From Diabrotica undecimpunctata (Eukaryota > Arthropoda > Insecta > Coleoptera > Chrysomelidae): a DNA stretch of 64,000 bases. Position 1 is the first letter of the stretch. Every line of letters begins with the position of its first letter. Location: the NCBI RefSeq assembly GCF_040954645.1, contig NC_092811.1, forward strand, positions 123,277,411 to 123,341,410, written 5' to 3'. Shown here piece after piece: positions 10,146 to 21,843 of the stretch. The notes under the pieces were generated by a model. That model saw nothing but the letters and a program-made list of their open reading frames with translations. It ran no database searches and was not told where the DNA came from. Position numbers and translations under genes: made by a program.

Positions 10146-12235
10146 CTTCTTCTTCAGGTGCTATCTCCGCTACGGAGGTTGGCAATCATCATAGCTATTT
10201 TAATTTTTGAGGAAGTAGCTCTAAATAGTTGTTTTGAGCTGCATCCAAACCATTCTCTCAGGTTCTTGAGCCATGAAATTCGTCTTCTTCCGATGCTTCT
10301 TCTGCCTTCTTCTTCTTAACATGCCATACACCAAAGTGCGTAGGCGACTATCTCATTACTAGAATTCTGTTCTTGGCGGCGTGACACAGCTCGCCTGTAT
10401 TGTGTATTTCTGTCCATTCTTTAATATTCCTTAACCAGGATAATTGTTTGAGGCCGGCTCCTCTCCTACCTTCGATCTTCCCTTGTAGGATTTACTGTGG
10501 TATTTCATATTTTGCTCCTCTCAATATGTGCCCAAGGTAACCAATCTTGCGTTTTTTAATTAATTTAAAGAGTTCTCTTTCCACGCCGGCTCTCTTAAGG
10601 ACGTCATCGTTTCGAATTCTATCCACCCAAGGTATGCGCATCATTCTTCTTAATGACCACATTTCAAATGCTTCAAGTTTGTTGATAGATGTTTTTTTCA
10701 AAGTCCACGTTTCCATGCCATAAAGCAAGATGGACCATATGTAGCACTTCACCATTCTGTAGATTTCGAAATTTAGGTTTTGATTACATAGGAGCGGTCT
10801 GAATTTCACAAAAGCTTATCTTGCCATTTGTATTCGGGTTTTTATCTCTTGTTGTGGAACCGATTGGTCATTGATTGTGGTGCCAAGGTATTTAAAAGTT
10901 TTCACGCGTTTTATGCGATCGTCACCTATGCATATTATCGGGTTTTCTGGAGGGTTTCTGCTAATGACCATATATTTCGTTTTCAAAATGTCGATTTTGA
11001 GGCCATATTTTTTACCTATGCTCTTCACCCTATCAAGTAATAACTGCTGATTTTCCAATTTATCAGTTATAATCACTGTGTCGTCTGCATAGCGTAGGTT
11101 GCTAATTGGTATGCCATTCACCTTAATGCCTAATTCCGTGTCTTCTAATGCTTCCGCAAATATATTTTCAACATATAAATTAAAAAGCATCCGAGAGAGT
11201 ATGCAGCCTTGGCGGACACCTTTCCGGATTTCAAATTCATCCGTATATTGGTCTTGATCAATCCTCACCTTTGCCATTTGGTTCCAGTATAGATTCTGAA
11301 TAATTCTGATCTCCTTCTGATCAATGTTGGCCCTATGTAGTAGTTCCATCATGATATCATGTTTAACATTGTCAAATGCCTTCTCGTAGTCGATGAAGGT
11401 GAGGTAGACATCTTTTCGTTGATCTAAACAGTTTTATATTAAAGTGTTCAAACATAAAATTGCCTCTCTTGTTCCTAGTCCTCCCTTAAAATCGAATTGT
11501 GTTGACCCGCTAAGTTCTTCTAGTATCTTGTACATTCTTGAGTGTAATATCATAAGGAAGAGTTTCAGTAGGTGACTCATTAAACTGATTAAGCGGTGTT
11601 CATTGCATTTTGTAGCATTAGCTGTTTTTGGGATCATCACAAAGGATGACTGCAGCCATTCTCGCGGAATGTAACCAGTATCATAAATTCTATTGAACAG
11701 CTTTACCAAGATTTCGATATTCTCTTCGTCTAGTAGTTTTATTGCTTCTATATTAATTTCATCTGGACCTGTTGCTTTATGCATCTTTGTGGTTCTAACT
11801 GCATATTCTATTTCACTTCACATTATTGATGGCCCTGATAAGTTTTCGGAAGGAAGTTTGCGCGTTGGTTGTGTTGGTCTTTCGTCATTAAAAAGTCTTT
11901 CTGCGTATTCTTTCCACGCCATTGCTATCTCCTCTTCTGACTTTATGTATTCGTTTCTGTCGTTGCGTATTCTTGTTCTGTGGTGGCTTTTGTGTATATT
12001 GGATATTTCTTTGATCTTCTTATGTAGTCCAAAACTATTTCCTTTTTCCTGCAATTGTTCTATTTCGTTGCACATTTCCACCATCCAACGTTCTTTTGCT
12101 TTCTTAATTTTCTGGCGGATTTCTTTGTGTATCTGTTTGTATTTGTCTTGATTACTTTGTTGTTTATGTTGCCTTCGCTTTTCCATTCCTTCTTCTGCCA
12201 TCTATCTTCAATCTCCAACTAATCCTCAGCCGTAA
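10146..12235 (-). mobile_element. LINE 3' fragment (AAGAAG-tailed family) split by another LINE
   Basis: The minus-strand segment 10146-10295 encodes ISWLKNLREWFGCSS-like sequence through AMMIANLR, the terminal block of the family seen at 52115-54271. It is interrupted by the LINE at 10307-12188. Sequence resumes at about 12200 with LKIDGRR upstream of the junction, so that removing the insert joins KIDGRR to SIGRRRISW in frame. The right limit is approximate because similarity fades near 12235. Confidence 0.75.
10307..12188 (-). mobile_element. LINE with decayed reverse transcriptase, nested in another LINE
   Basis: Perfect 11-bp direct repeats CTTCTTCTGCC at 10296-10306 and 12189-12199 bound a 1882-bp insert with an AAGAAGAA 3' tail at the left. 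On the minus strand, in order: a basic coiled linker (frame 11818-12187); the RT N-terminal region with HKATGPDEINIEA and FVMIPKTANA (11434-11784); motif A around FIDYEKAFDNVKH (near 11390-11350, past a stop); RYADDTVIITDKL (10816-11352 frame); and the C-terminal region ETWTLKK, EAFEMWSLRRMMRIPWVDRI (10492-10809). Stops separate the frames. The endonuclease is missing (5' truncation). It is closely similar to the copy at 44722-45901. Confidence 0.88.
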
Positions 12236-13099
12236 TTAGCTAACTTTGTAGATGGACCACTAAATAAATGCTGATCTCCTAATCGTTTCACGATTTGATG
12301 AGTTTGGCATTTCGAGGCGAAAATACGTTATTTCGTAAACTCTATCATAAATGACACTATTCGTTATAACAAAACTTAAAAATTATTGTATTATTTGTGT
12401 ATTAATATATATGGAAAGTTTATATAAGAGCTAGGTTTTAAAAGAAGAAACGATAAGAAATCATATATGGTTAGTAATTTTATATTTTAACAGCTAACTG
12501 CCTTGTGACACGTCACAGTGTAGCAATCAAATTTGGAAGCACATTATTAATTACAAGAGGACAATATTTTCAATTCGTAATCGCAGATAAAATAAATTTC
12601 CTTGGAACCACTGTCAAATCTGGAGTGCCAATGAGTTCACAAGGTTTGGCAATAAAGATTTTTATACAAGAAATATAAATATCCACAGATTATTAATGTA
12701 GAAAACACAAATTATGAACATGATAGTTCCTCATAGGATGAGTTTATCATGTCGGTTCTGTTGATGTGTTCTGTCAATATTATGTTATATCGACATTGTG
12801 CGACCAGGAAATCATTTTTAAAGTGTAGTATATGAAAAGTTTTTTCCAGCGAAATTACTAGCAATAGATTTAATTTCTCAAGAATCCTTGAAAAAACGTC
12901 TTAAATCAGTCAAACTGTATTATATCTGACAGATAAGCTGTCAACTCAAGCAATGTCAAGAAAACGATGGAGGATACAGAAAGCGACTTATGTCCCAAGA
13001 TAGATAATATTGGCTAATTATATAAATATATAGATAAACAAGTTGTTCTCAAGACTCTAAAATGTACAACCTGTGAATCCATAACAGCTTAAAGCTACA
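12236..13099. other. No supported gene
   Basis: AT-rich sequence. I recognise neither coding motifs nor terminal repeats. Confidence 0.5.
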
Positions 13100-13470
13100 A
13101 ACAGACCTTTAAATATCTAGTCCGCAAAGTCGCTTTAGTGCCCACCTGTGTGAAAAATCTCCTCTACGCAGACGATACGGCATTTCTAAACTTCGCTAGG
13201 GACTTAACGGTATTTAATCATGTACAAAGACAAATAAACACTGTCGAAATATGATGTGCAACTTGGCAAATAACGCTAAATGCCAACAAACTCAGGCTAT
13301 AGTTTTTAGAGCTCCAAGATACAAATCTGAACTTAAACCACGCCTAACCCTCTTATAATACTAATGAAGCTCTTATGATGGCAGATTAGCAAGTCGAAAG
13401 AGTAAAGAAGTATATATATCTAGAAACACTAATAGCAGAAATAACAGCTACACTGTCCAAATAAAAGTCA
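13100..13470 (+). pseudogene. Jockey-like LINE RT active-site fragment
   Basis: The plus strand encodes CVKNLLYADDTAFLNFARDL, then TWQITLNANKTQA (frame-shifted once) and KSELKPRLTL, typical of the palm YADD motif and downstream LN..KT motif of Jockey/CR1-type LINEs. Several stops are present. It directly precedes the next LINE piece. Confidence 0.7.
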
Positions 13471-13479
13471 GAATTAAAA

Positions 13480-13800
13480 AATTAGATGACAACTTTATAA
13501 AAATTGGTGGATCACATTAAGAAAGTTAAAGCATTAAGAAGAAAAAGAGATTAAAAGAAAAACAAAAGGAAGCAAACTGTAATACCTCTGACATAATTTG
13601 TGGAGAAAGACAAAGCATCTTACGGCTCACAATCCAGGGCAAAGAAGAGGGCAAAGGAATGTGATTTTAAGAAGAATCACTTGACAGAAGCATAAGAGCA
13701 CTGTATGGCTGCAGCTCAGATAACTCATAAGGACAGTTGCTTAGAAACTTAGATTGGCTATGATGATTGTCAACCTCAGTAATGAAGATGGCATTTGAAT
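13480..13800 (+). pseudogene. LINE C-terminal remnant
   Basis: Degraded translation gives QGKEEGKRNVILKRITW-like sequence and LRLAMMIVNLSNEDGI, matching the terminal block of the AAGAAG-tailed LINE family (QGK.....SWL.....AMMIANLR). Multiple frameshifts. It probably has a different origin from the YADD fragment to its left. Confidence 0.55.
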
Positions 13801-14161
13801 AGATAAATGCCAAGAAGCAGCATCATGGAACATGTCCGAAAATGGCAAAAGAAACTTGGTGCAGCCTAGTGGAATAATATTCCAAGCAAAACGTTACTAA
13901 GATCTTCTTATATTCACACAAAAGTACTATTGGAGCTTCAAAAAACTGAACTGAACTAAAATATCACTTTTAATATTTGTTAAAAAGTACTTCAGAGTAA
14001 ACTAGAATATTTTGCAAATTTAAATAGTGGTGGTTAGATTGACCATATGTCTGTTAGAGTGTACCGTTTTTGAGACGTCTGCGAATACGGGTTAAAGTTA
14101 AGGTCTTGGTAAATATATTTAACTTTTTAATTTCAAATGAAAATACTTGTACTAAAAATAA
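13801..14161. other. No supported gene
   Basis: Anonymous sequence between LINE fragments. Confidence 0.5.
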
Positions 14162-14870
14162 TTGTGGGAAGATTGTGTAGCGAAGCAAAAGACACATCAT
14201 TCTTTATGCAGGAGGGAAGAAGGCTTTAAAGAAAACGCAGATTTGATTTTTTCTTTTATAGAACAAATCCAGGAATATATCTACCTAGGCCAAATCCTGA
14301 GACTTGACAAAGAGAACCAAAGTGCGGAAATTACTAGAAGAGCAAGACTAGCATGGGCAGGATTTGGAAAACTTAGTTGGATACTTAAGAACCGCAAAAT
14401 ACCCCAATACTTGAGGAGCAAAGTGTTCAACCAATGCATCCTTCCTATCATGACATATGGATGTCAAACCTGGGCCCTAACCAAGGCCAACATGAATAAA
14501 CTAGCCACAACAGAAAGATCAATGGAAAGAGCAATGTTAGGTATACGACTGTCAGATAAAAAGAGGAACGGCTGGGTAAGATCCAAAACAAAAGTCGAGG
14601 ACATAGCAACAAAAATTGCCAAATTTAAATGGAGCTTCGCGGGCCACACTGCTAGACAAAAAGACCAACGTTGGAATACTACAATACAACATTGGAGACC
14701 TTACGAAAGTAAACGACCAAGAGGAACACCACAGATGAGATGGGTTAATGACATTAAAAGACTACCAGGAACAAATTGGAAATATGTTGCTCAGGATAGA
14801 GACCGATGGAAGGAGTTGGGAGAGGCCTATGTCCAAACATGGACGACAGAACGCTAAGAAGAAGAATTTA
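14162..14870 (+). mobile_element. LINE C-terminal region, 5'-truncated, open frame
   Basis: A continuous 231-codon frame (14162-14857) encodes IQEYIYLGQILRLDKENQSA, ARLAWAGFGKLSW, VFNQCILPIMTYGCQTWALT, TTERSMERAMLGIRLSDKKR and RPRGTPQMRWVNDIKR, that is, the region after the RT palm of the LINE family at 4779-5663. The frame has no RT core, and the first 40 or so residues may not be LINE. A GAAGAAGAA tail follows the stop. Long open frame but not a host gene; the protein would lack both enzymatic domains. Confidence 0.8.
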
Positions 14871-15208
14871 AAAGATTATGGAGAACTCCAGTGCAGTTTA
14901 CCGTGCCTTTTACTAAATCGAAAGGTTTTCTGCGAATTTCATTAATCGTTTAGTGTAAGTTGATTGAATGTACTATAGTTCAAGTTACTTGTGTAAGTTT
15001 CTGTATTATCTTCTTGATCCGCCAAGTTTAGAATTTGTTTGTAGCCTATTAAACCTATTAATATCAAGAGACAAGATAGTCAACAGTTGACGCCTGCGCA
15101 GAACTATACTATAAGATTGCTGGTACCTACGCTTTTCATTAAACGTAACTGCGATAGCAGACGACTAATAGCAAAGAAGGTTTTCCACGTTTAAGAAATA
15201 TAAAGCGT
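14871..15208. other. 3' flank of zinc-finger cassette 1
   Basis: Non-coding. It would contain the 3' UTR of the minus-strand zinc-finger exon. I did not find an unambiguous polyadenylation signal close to the stop. Confidence 0.4.
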
Positions 15209-16112
15209 TCATGGTTTGAAGCAATTTTTCAAGTGGCTCTTCATGCCCGCTTTCGAAATAAAACCCTTACCACAAATAGGACAAAGGTAGGGTTTTTCGC
15301 CAGTGTGAGTTTTAATGTGGTATCTGTAAGGCGAGCGTTGACCAAACGTTTTTCCGCAGTACTTACACACGTAAGGCTTCTCTCCGGTATGTACTCTTGA
15401 GTGTTCGATCAGTAAATCTCTCATGGCAAAGCGTTTGGGACACATCAAACAAGCGTAAGGTTTGTCTCCGGTATGTACCCGCAAGTGGTACTTCAGCCTA
15501 CCCATGCACGATATTCTTTTGCCACAAATTTCACAGATTACAGAAATGTCAGGTTGGATATTGCGGTGCTTAATATTGGTATGGCTGGTTAAACCTGTGG
15601 ATGACTCGAATTCTTTATCGCAAAATTCACACCGGAACTTCTCTCGGGGTTTGCCGGTTAAAATTTGACAGTGAGTTTTAATTCGATGATTGGCCAAGCC
15701 CCTAGAATACATAAAGTGTTTTCCGCAAATTTCGCACTGAAATGGCTTTTCCCCAGTATGGAAGTTCCGATGTTCGTCTGCGTGGCTACCACATCGGAAC
15801 GCTTTCTGACAGATCTCGCACTTATATTTGGTACTACCTTCGTGAAGCCTGACGTGTAATTCAAACCGATCTTTACGTAAATTGGTAAAGTTGCATATAT
15901 GACATGTATATTTTGATTCTGCGCTGTGTTCAATAGAATGGAGAGCATAGTGGAGGTTGGTGAAGAAGGTCAATTCGCAAGTTTTGCATTTTATAGGTTC
16001 ATCGAGTATTACTGGGTCTGGAGGAGGAGTCTTTTTATATTTTTCTCCATTTATGTTACTTTTTTTGATCTTTGGCTGTCTTCCTGTCGGTGGTCTTCCA
16101 CGTTTCTTGGGA
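15209..16112 (-). CDS. C2H2 zinc-finger protein, cassette 1 (terminal coding exon, 9 fingers)
   Basis: One open exon of 300 codons. A TTTTAG acceptor (AG at 16113-16114) is followed by one base completing a split codon, so at least one 5' exon lies further right. The order is: a basic AT-hook-like stretch KKRGRPPTGRQPK; linker TPPPDPVILDEPIKC; then nine fingers, starting KCKTCELTF, YTCHICNF, YKCEICQKAF, FQCEICGKHF, FRCEFCDKEF, VICEICGKR, YACLMCPKRF, YVCKYCGKTF and YLCPICGKGF. The last ends in HLKNC (C2HC). TGEKPY/F linkers join several fingers, as in sequence-specific nuclear DNA-binding proteins. Paralogous with the cassettes at 26-34 kb and 39-41.7 kb, but without their internal introns. 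The in-frame ATG at 15971-15973 is internal and unlikely to be the start. DNA target unknown. Confidence 0.85.
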
Positions 16113-16260
16113 CTAAAACAAAAACATTAACAGTTCTACTGAATTTTATCTCTTTTTTATTAATAGTTTATACAGGCATAAAAACTGTTATCAAAACATT
16201 TTTAAATCGTATTTTTCCTGATCTAAAAAAAGACTAGCCGAAAGAATATAACCACATCAT

Positions 16261-16460
16261 AAAGACATAGCTGGTGAGTGAAGTAACATACCTAGGGATA
16301 CTATGAAACTTTAGGCTTACTTGGAATTAGCAGAAGAAAGAATAATCAAGAGAGCGTTGAAAAGACATAGCTGGTGAGTGAAGTAACATACCTAGGGATA
16401 ATATGAAACTTTAGGCTTACTTGGAATTAGCAGAAGAAAGAATAATCAGGAGAGCGTTGA
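16261..16460. repeat. 100-bp tandem duplication
   Basis: 16261-16360 and 16361-16460 are adjacent copies differing at about two bases (CTATG/ATATG and CAAG/CAGG). Both lie in the LINE remnant below, so this is a recent local duplication of an already dead sequence. An assembly artefact is possible. Confidence 0.85.
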
Positions 16461-16725
16461 CTAACTTAATAGTAGCAAGTTCCAGTAATGAAAAAATGTG
16501 AGATTTAGAATCAGACATGTTATATTGGATCTGTAACATGGTGGTAAAACCAAGAATCAGTGATACCGTGTTCAAAGGTTTAGGAAAAACAGGTCATTCT
16601 CAAATTAAACAAGGCACAAAGACTTGCTTGCCCTAGAATTACAGGAGCTCTAAGGAACACACCAATAGCTTCTAGTGGAATTCATCTGCATATCGTTATA
16701 GGGGAGGAAGCAAGAATGGGATATT
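16280..16725 (+). pseudogene. R1-like LINE remnant
   Basis: Broken translation gives EVTYLGI, IIRRALTNLI and, read across frames, QRLACPRITGALRNTPIASS, which resembles the QRLACLGITGA.RTTPTAA motif of R1/Jockey-type LINE C-terminal regions. It includes the 100-bp tandem duplication. Many stops. Confidence 0.6.
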
Positions 16726-16980
16726 ATAGTAAGTAAGTAATTTTCCAGATAGATGTGTCCACTGGTGGGATGGGATACAGGAAATGCACAACCCAGACTG
16801 CAGTGGGTTACAGCCAGATTATATTATATACACAGCCATAACTTGAAGCGCTGGCCTTGGGTGACGCAAAAAGCACCATTACTGAAACCGGAAAAATGTC
16901 CGGGTATATGTCCTTATAGTCCAGGTAGTCCATATTTTTGCACAATCTTACTTGAAACAGTCCCCTTATAACAAAAGTGT
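16726..16980. other. No supported gene
   Basis: Short anonymous stretch. An open frame at 16753-16971 has no recognisable content. Confidence 0.4.
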
Positions 16981-18745
16981 ATATTGCCCGTTTAAAAAAA
17001 AACTGTCAAATTTAGTTTTTTTGTCCAAAGTTTTTTAGTTTAACTGACTCATTCCGAACAACAAAGGTCAGTAGTAACTTTTCTCTAAAATACATCGTTT
17101 TCGAGTTATGAACAATATAAGGCCTGAACAATACGCGATATATACCAGGGAAATAAGCAAAAAAGTACCCCGTTTGTGTCACTAAACCGGCTATGCAACT
17201 GACAGTGGTTTTAAGTAGTATGGACCTCTGTAAGCAAAACATATATATTTCCTGCAGCCGATTTTTTGAAAATCAATTAGTTATTAACAAATTAAGGTCA
17301 AAAAAAGGTAAATTTTCGCCTATCGGCAAAAAGTGAAGCATTTCATTTGAAAGTAAGTAGCTTATAAGTCACATAAATAAAAACCTTCAAAATAGCGTTT
17401 TTTAAATGTCCCTATCCTTATTTGTTGCTTAGAAAGTTGCAAAATAAGTCAAAAATTTCGGCTTTTTTTAAATGTTAATAACTTTTTTAAAAAATAAACT
17501 TATAACCTTTATATTACATACAATGTTGGGCCTTGTGGTACTTAGAACATGATTAACATTTCAAGTCAGTCGGTAAAATAGTTTAAAAGTTATTTATTTT
17601 GTTTATTTCAAATTACATTTTTTTGCAACAACATAAGGCAGAAAATTATGTAGTTATAGTAATTATTCGGGTAGCTTCTTAAAGAACAAGATTTACTCTA
17701 TTAATATTATTTATCAAAATGAGGAAAAATAACTTTAAATATTGCAAAATAATTTTGCAAAAACATGTCAATTTTTTGCTTATAAACAATTAGAATAACT
17801 TTTTAACCATTGCCTGCAAGAATATTATTTTGTCATATTTAGAAAGCCTGTATTTTTTTTTACAAATTTAAACGCAAAAAAAAAGTTGACCTACGACACT
17901 TTAGGACGAAGTTAGTGCCTTTTTTTAGAAATTGATAACAGTTTTGTTTATAACAAACATTAGTACTTTTTATTAACAATTAAGAGATCTTATTAGGGTC
18001 ATCTGAAATAACATGCTTTAAAGTTTTAATGTGCAAAACTCGAAAAATGTTGCATTTTAATAAAATCGTTCAAAAAGCTTTAAAAATGTGGTCCTCAAAA
18101 TCGGTCAGCTTTGAAACTAGTGAGAGCGTTGGAGGGGGAAGGAGCTGTTAACTGTAAATCTTTTTGTTGTTTACGGATTTCAAAGTTTTTTTTTTAATTT
18201 AATGTAATTTACGCAAAAAGTACAAACAAATTAAAAAAAGGAACGTCGAAATCCATAAACAATAACCAGACCCACAGTTAACAGCTCCTTGTCCCTATAG
18301 CCTTCCCACGAATTTTAAGCCGATTTTGAGGACCATACTTTTGAAGCTTTGTGAACGATTCCGTTAAAATGTAATCTTTTTCGAATTTTTCACATTAAAC
18401 TTTAAAGCATGTTCTTTCAGATGACCCTAATAAGATCTCTTAATTATTATAAACAAAGTTGCTATCAATTTCTAAGTAAAAAGGCACAAACTTCGTTCTA
18501 AAGTGTCCTAGGTTAACTTTTTTTTCAAATTTTGATCGTATCTTAAGCACCACAAGATCCAACATTGTATGTAATACAAAGTTTATTTTAAAAAAGTATT
18601 ACTTATTTTGCAACTTTCTAAGTAACAAATAATAATAGGAACATTTAAAAAACGCCACTTTTCTTACTCTCAAATTTGTTTCAAATGCTTCACTTTTTGG
18701 TGATAGACGAAAACCTTTTTGCTCTCCGGACGAATGTGGCGAAAA
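16981..18745. repeat. Large imperfect fold-back (long inverted-repeat) element
   Basis: Sequence from about 17297 to 18185 reappears as a reverse complement from about 18720 back to 18240. Examples: the left block near 17320-17345 (CGGCAAAAAGTGAAGCATTT) matches 18682-18705. Left GTCATCTGAAATAACATGCT (from 17999) matches right near 18405-18425. Left GGAAGGAGCTGTTAACTGT (near 18138) matches right near 18273-18292. The centre is near 18210. The left arm carries about 310 bp absent from the right arm. The same family recurs at 39410-40440. No coding capacity; terminal boundaries not resolved. Confidence 0.75.
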
Positions 18746-18989
18746 AAAAAATGGCCATTTTAAAAGTTTGGAAACTCGGTAAAAATTATTAGTTTTTAAT
18801 AATATTAATAGAAATTTAAAAGTTTAGCAATAGTTAATAAACCTAAAATTACATTTTAACAGATACCAAAGACTTTTGTTCATTACTACATTGCAACGCA
18901 TTGTTCTAACTGTTATTGCATGTACATTGCATTATCATATGCTAGGCGGGTGGTTTTGTCGAAAAAGGTCGATTTTTTGACCATTTGTC

Positions 18990-19018
18990 GACCGAACCTA
19001 ACTTAACCTAACCTAACT
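18990..19018 (+). repeat. Short degenerate CCTAA (insect telomere-type) repeat
   Basis: About four units of CCTAA/CTTAA (AACCTAACTTAACCTAACC) appear in a row. This is the complement of the insect TTAGG telomere unit but is far too short to be telomeric. It is an interstitial or chance repeat. Confidence 0.5.
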
Positions 19019-20100
19019 CATGGGAAATGGTTTCGAAAAAGGCTAAAATTGGCTCTTTTGCCATTTTATTTGTTTATTTGCATTTTACGCTTAAAGTAAA
19101 GAATGTACGAAAAAATCACAAGAATACCTTTCATCTTATACTAACCGATATTAACAAAAAAAGTAAAAAGTTTCGAAGTGAAAAGAGCAATGTTTATAAT
19201 TTGTTTAAACATTGTTATAAATTATGTTCCCGTGGAAAATTGTTCGCGTAACATCGCATATTGGCAACATAATCTATCGATTAAAACAAGTTTCAGCTTG
19301 CAGATATGAAATCAATTATTTTCGACAAAAGCCACGCATCTATAATCTGTCTACCCAACAGACGGAGTTATCACGTGAATACCATGTGAACTCATGAAAT
19401 ATTATAATCATTCCTACAAACAGTCAAACTAATCAGAATTCGTGGCAAACAGTTGATCAGTGAGAGAACAATAATACTGTCATTAGTGCTATCCTCCCTA
19501 CTCGCGCTGGTCGACTATTCGTTCATATTTTCGGACGCTTTGGTCGCTTGTTCGAAGAAACCTATTGATACCGCCGTGTTCGCATTAAACCAGTGACGTA
19601 CCAGAAAAATAAAATAAAAAGTTATTATATAGACAAAAATTGAAATAAACGATTATTTTATAAAAACATGTTATGTACATCGTAATAAAAAAAAAACGTA
19701 AATTTCAATAGGATTAATTGGGAGCGTTATAAAAGCTTGAGATACCGCTAAAATGTAAGTAACGCAAGCTTGACTGTACGGGAAATATATATAGCGTTAA
19801 TTTTAAACAATTTTTAACATTTGGAGTAGAAGTGGAAAATACAATTTTAAAATATAACTTTAAAATATAACCTCAATCTGAACTTAAAAATAACTTAAAA
19901 ATTTTTAATGCAATACAAAAATAATAGTGGTTAAGTTCCTTAAAAAGTAAACAATAAAACCTGGAAGTGTCTTTAACAAATGGGGAGAAATGGGAATCAA
20001 AATACTATAGGCTAACTTTAGGCAATGTGGACATTATACACATGTAAATTTAAATGTGTAGGTGATGGTAGTTTACCCCATTTGTACGACATATACGTAA
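19019..20100. other. No supported gene
   Basis: Non-coding, with a mixed-composition patch at 19330-19600. Nothing recognisable. Confidence 0.5.
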
Positions 20101-21260
20101 CTACACCACATCGACCATGTTGAGTTCTGATGCTTTTAAGTGTCTTAAGTGCCAGGTCTTACGTGGTAGGTCAAATCCAGGAGGTGTCTCTGTGATGCAA
20201 GGTATAACTGTATTTGGTTGAGGTTCCGACCATTCATGGATCCATTTGGTGATCATGTTGAACTCGGTAGCTGCAGCTAATTCTGCGGTTTGTATTGGAG
20301 ATTTTCTGGAGCGCAGTCGACCTTGGTTTGCATCTTTTATATAGTTATAAATCGGCAGCGCCGTGTTGCTAAGGATCTTGTTATATTCTTTGGTCAGCAG
20401 ATTGAGTCGGCGAAAGTGTGATGATGTAATGTCGTTCAGCATTGGTAGCCAATGGGTTGATTTAGGTTTGATTACTCCAGCTATCATTCTCATGCTGTTA
20501 TTGAGCTGGATATCAATCTTCTGAACGTAAGTACTGTTGATCCATATTGGTATGCAATATTCAGCTATAGAATAAACAAGAGCTAAGCCTGAAGACGTGA
20601 GTCTGGATAACGATGCCTCCATTTTGTGCCGCAGAGCTTCTGAATTATGTTATTTTTGGTTTTTAGTTTTTTAGCAACTGTACTTAAATGTTTTCTAAAG
20701 CTTACCGTTCTGCCCAAAAACCACGGCTAGCTATTTTGGATGTTTATTGTGGTTGAGTCATGTGTTATCAAAAGAACGTTAAGTAGTATTCTGGACTACA
20801 GATTGCTGTTTAGGTGAAAGTAGGTTACTTCAGTTTTAGAGGCATTGGGGCAAAGTCTCTATTTTTGAAAGTAACGTTCCATAATCGCTAGGTCTTCCGT
20901 CAGAATCTCTTCAGCTTCTTTTGTGATTTTCTTGTTGTTAATAAAGCCCAGTCATCAGCATAGCCAAACTTTGTTGATGTTGTCGGTATGTCTGCGATAT
21001 AAAGGCTATAAAGCAATATTGCGAGTACCGAGCCTTGTGGTAGACTATTTTTGAGTTTTCTGGGGGTGCTTATTTCGGATACCATAATTACTTGATATAC
21101 TTTGTCGGTGAGCATATTTTCTATTAGTCTAGCGGTGAATTTGCAAGGCAGAGTACGTAAGAGTCTATAAATCATTCCTTCTGGTCAGACTGTGTTGAAA
21201 GCTGCAGACCAGAAACTGAATTCACTACGAATTTTGACCATGATGAACGGCATGTGGAAT
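20101..21260 (-). pseudogene. Jockey/CR1-like LINE: RT palm and C-terminal region
   Basis: Minus strand. Frame 20900-21175 encodes the RT region LPQGSVLAILLYSLYIADI (PQGSVL motif B) and FGYADDWALLTTRKSQ (motif C, YADD). Frame 20101-20641 encodes the downstream region MEASLSRLTSSGLALVYSIA, EYCIPIWINSTY, IAGVIKPKSTHWLPMLNDI and, near the end, PPGFDLPRKTWHLRHLKAS. It is interrupted between the frames, and motif A is degraded near 21230. This is the architecture of Jockey-superfamily LINEs. No tail or target duplication found. Confidence 0.8.
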
Positions 21261-21574
21261 GCAATTTTAGATTCCCTTGCCGAGTAATTTATCAAGCTGT
21301 TTGCTTTGCAAGTTTTAGAAAGCACAGTAAAATTTGAATTCGGTTTCGCCAGGTAGAAATCGTTTAATTTCTCTTTTTGTTTCTAGATGGCCTAGTTACG
21401 TCCGTATATAGTTATTTTGATAACTATTTTCTAGAACAGTAAAGATTTCTGTTTTGGTTCAGAGCAGTGGCTATACCGTTCTGAGGAGACCTAAAGAGGT
21501 CGAAATACGTATAAGCGGCTTGTCGCTGCCCTGTATCGAAACAAAAATCTAATACCGTCATTATGTTTTATTCT

Positions 21575-21843
21575 TAACAAACTTTGGGAAGAAATAAATA
21601 CTACAGCAGTTTCTTTTAAACCAATGATGCCATTTAATATAAGACGATCTTTTATGGAACGTATTGATAAATGCATTGAAGAAAACGATGGACATATTAA
21701 ACACTTTCTTTGACAAAAATTTAGTGTTATTTAGTTAACCTATTTCTTAATTTGGTTTGTAAATAAAATGTTTTGATTATGACTTATTTAATATAAAACG
21801 TAAAATGTTTGTAAAATCCTATCATCAAAGTGCCCAAAAACAC
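21575..21843 (+). pseudogene. Mariner transposase C-terminus plus right terminal repeat
   Basis: The plus-strand frame RRSFMERIDKCIEENDGHIK ends HFL and then stop, the characteristic mariner C-terminus (compare ENGGHFEHLL at 60417). About 115 bp further on, AACACCCTGTA resembles the mariner right end. No catalytic domain remains. It sits between the LINE and the orphan zinc-finger exon. Confidence 0.7.

Noticed and set aside
10101..12151. Plus-strand frames (10101-10319, 10828-11040, 11693-12151)
   Set aside because: Complement of LINE coding sequence; hydrophobic composition arises from reading the opposite strand.
15462..15859. Frames overlapping zinc-finger cassette 1
   Set aside because: Shadow frames of the nine-finger exon.
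18990..19018. Telomere or telomere-associated array
   Set aside because: Only about four degenerate CCTAA units in ordinary interstitial sequence.
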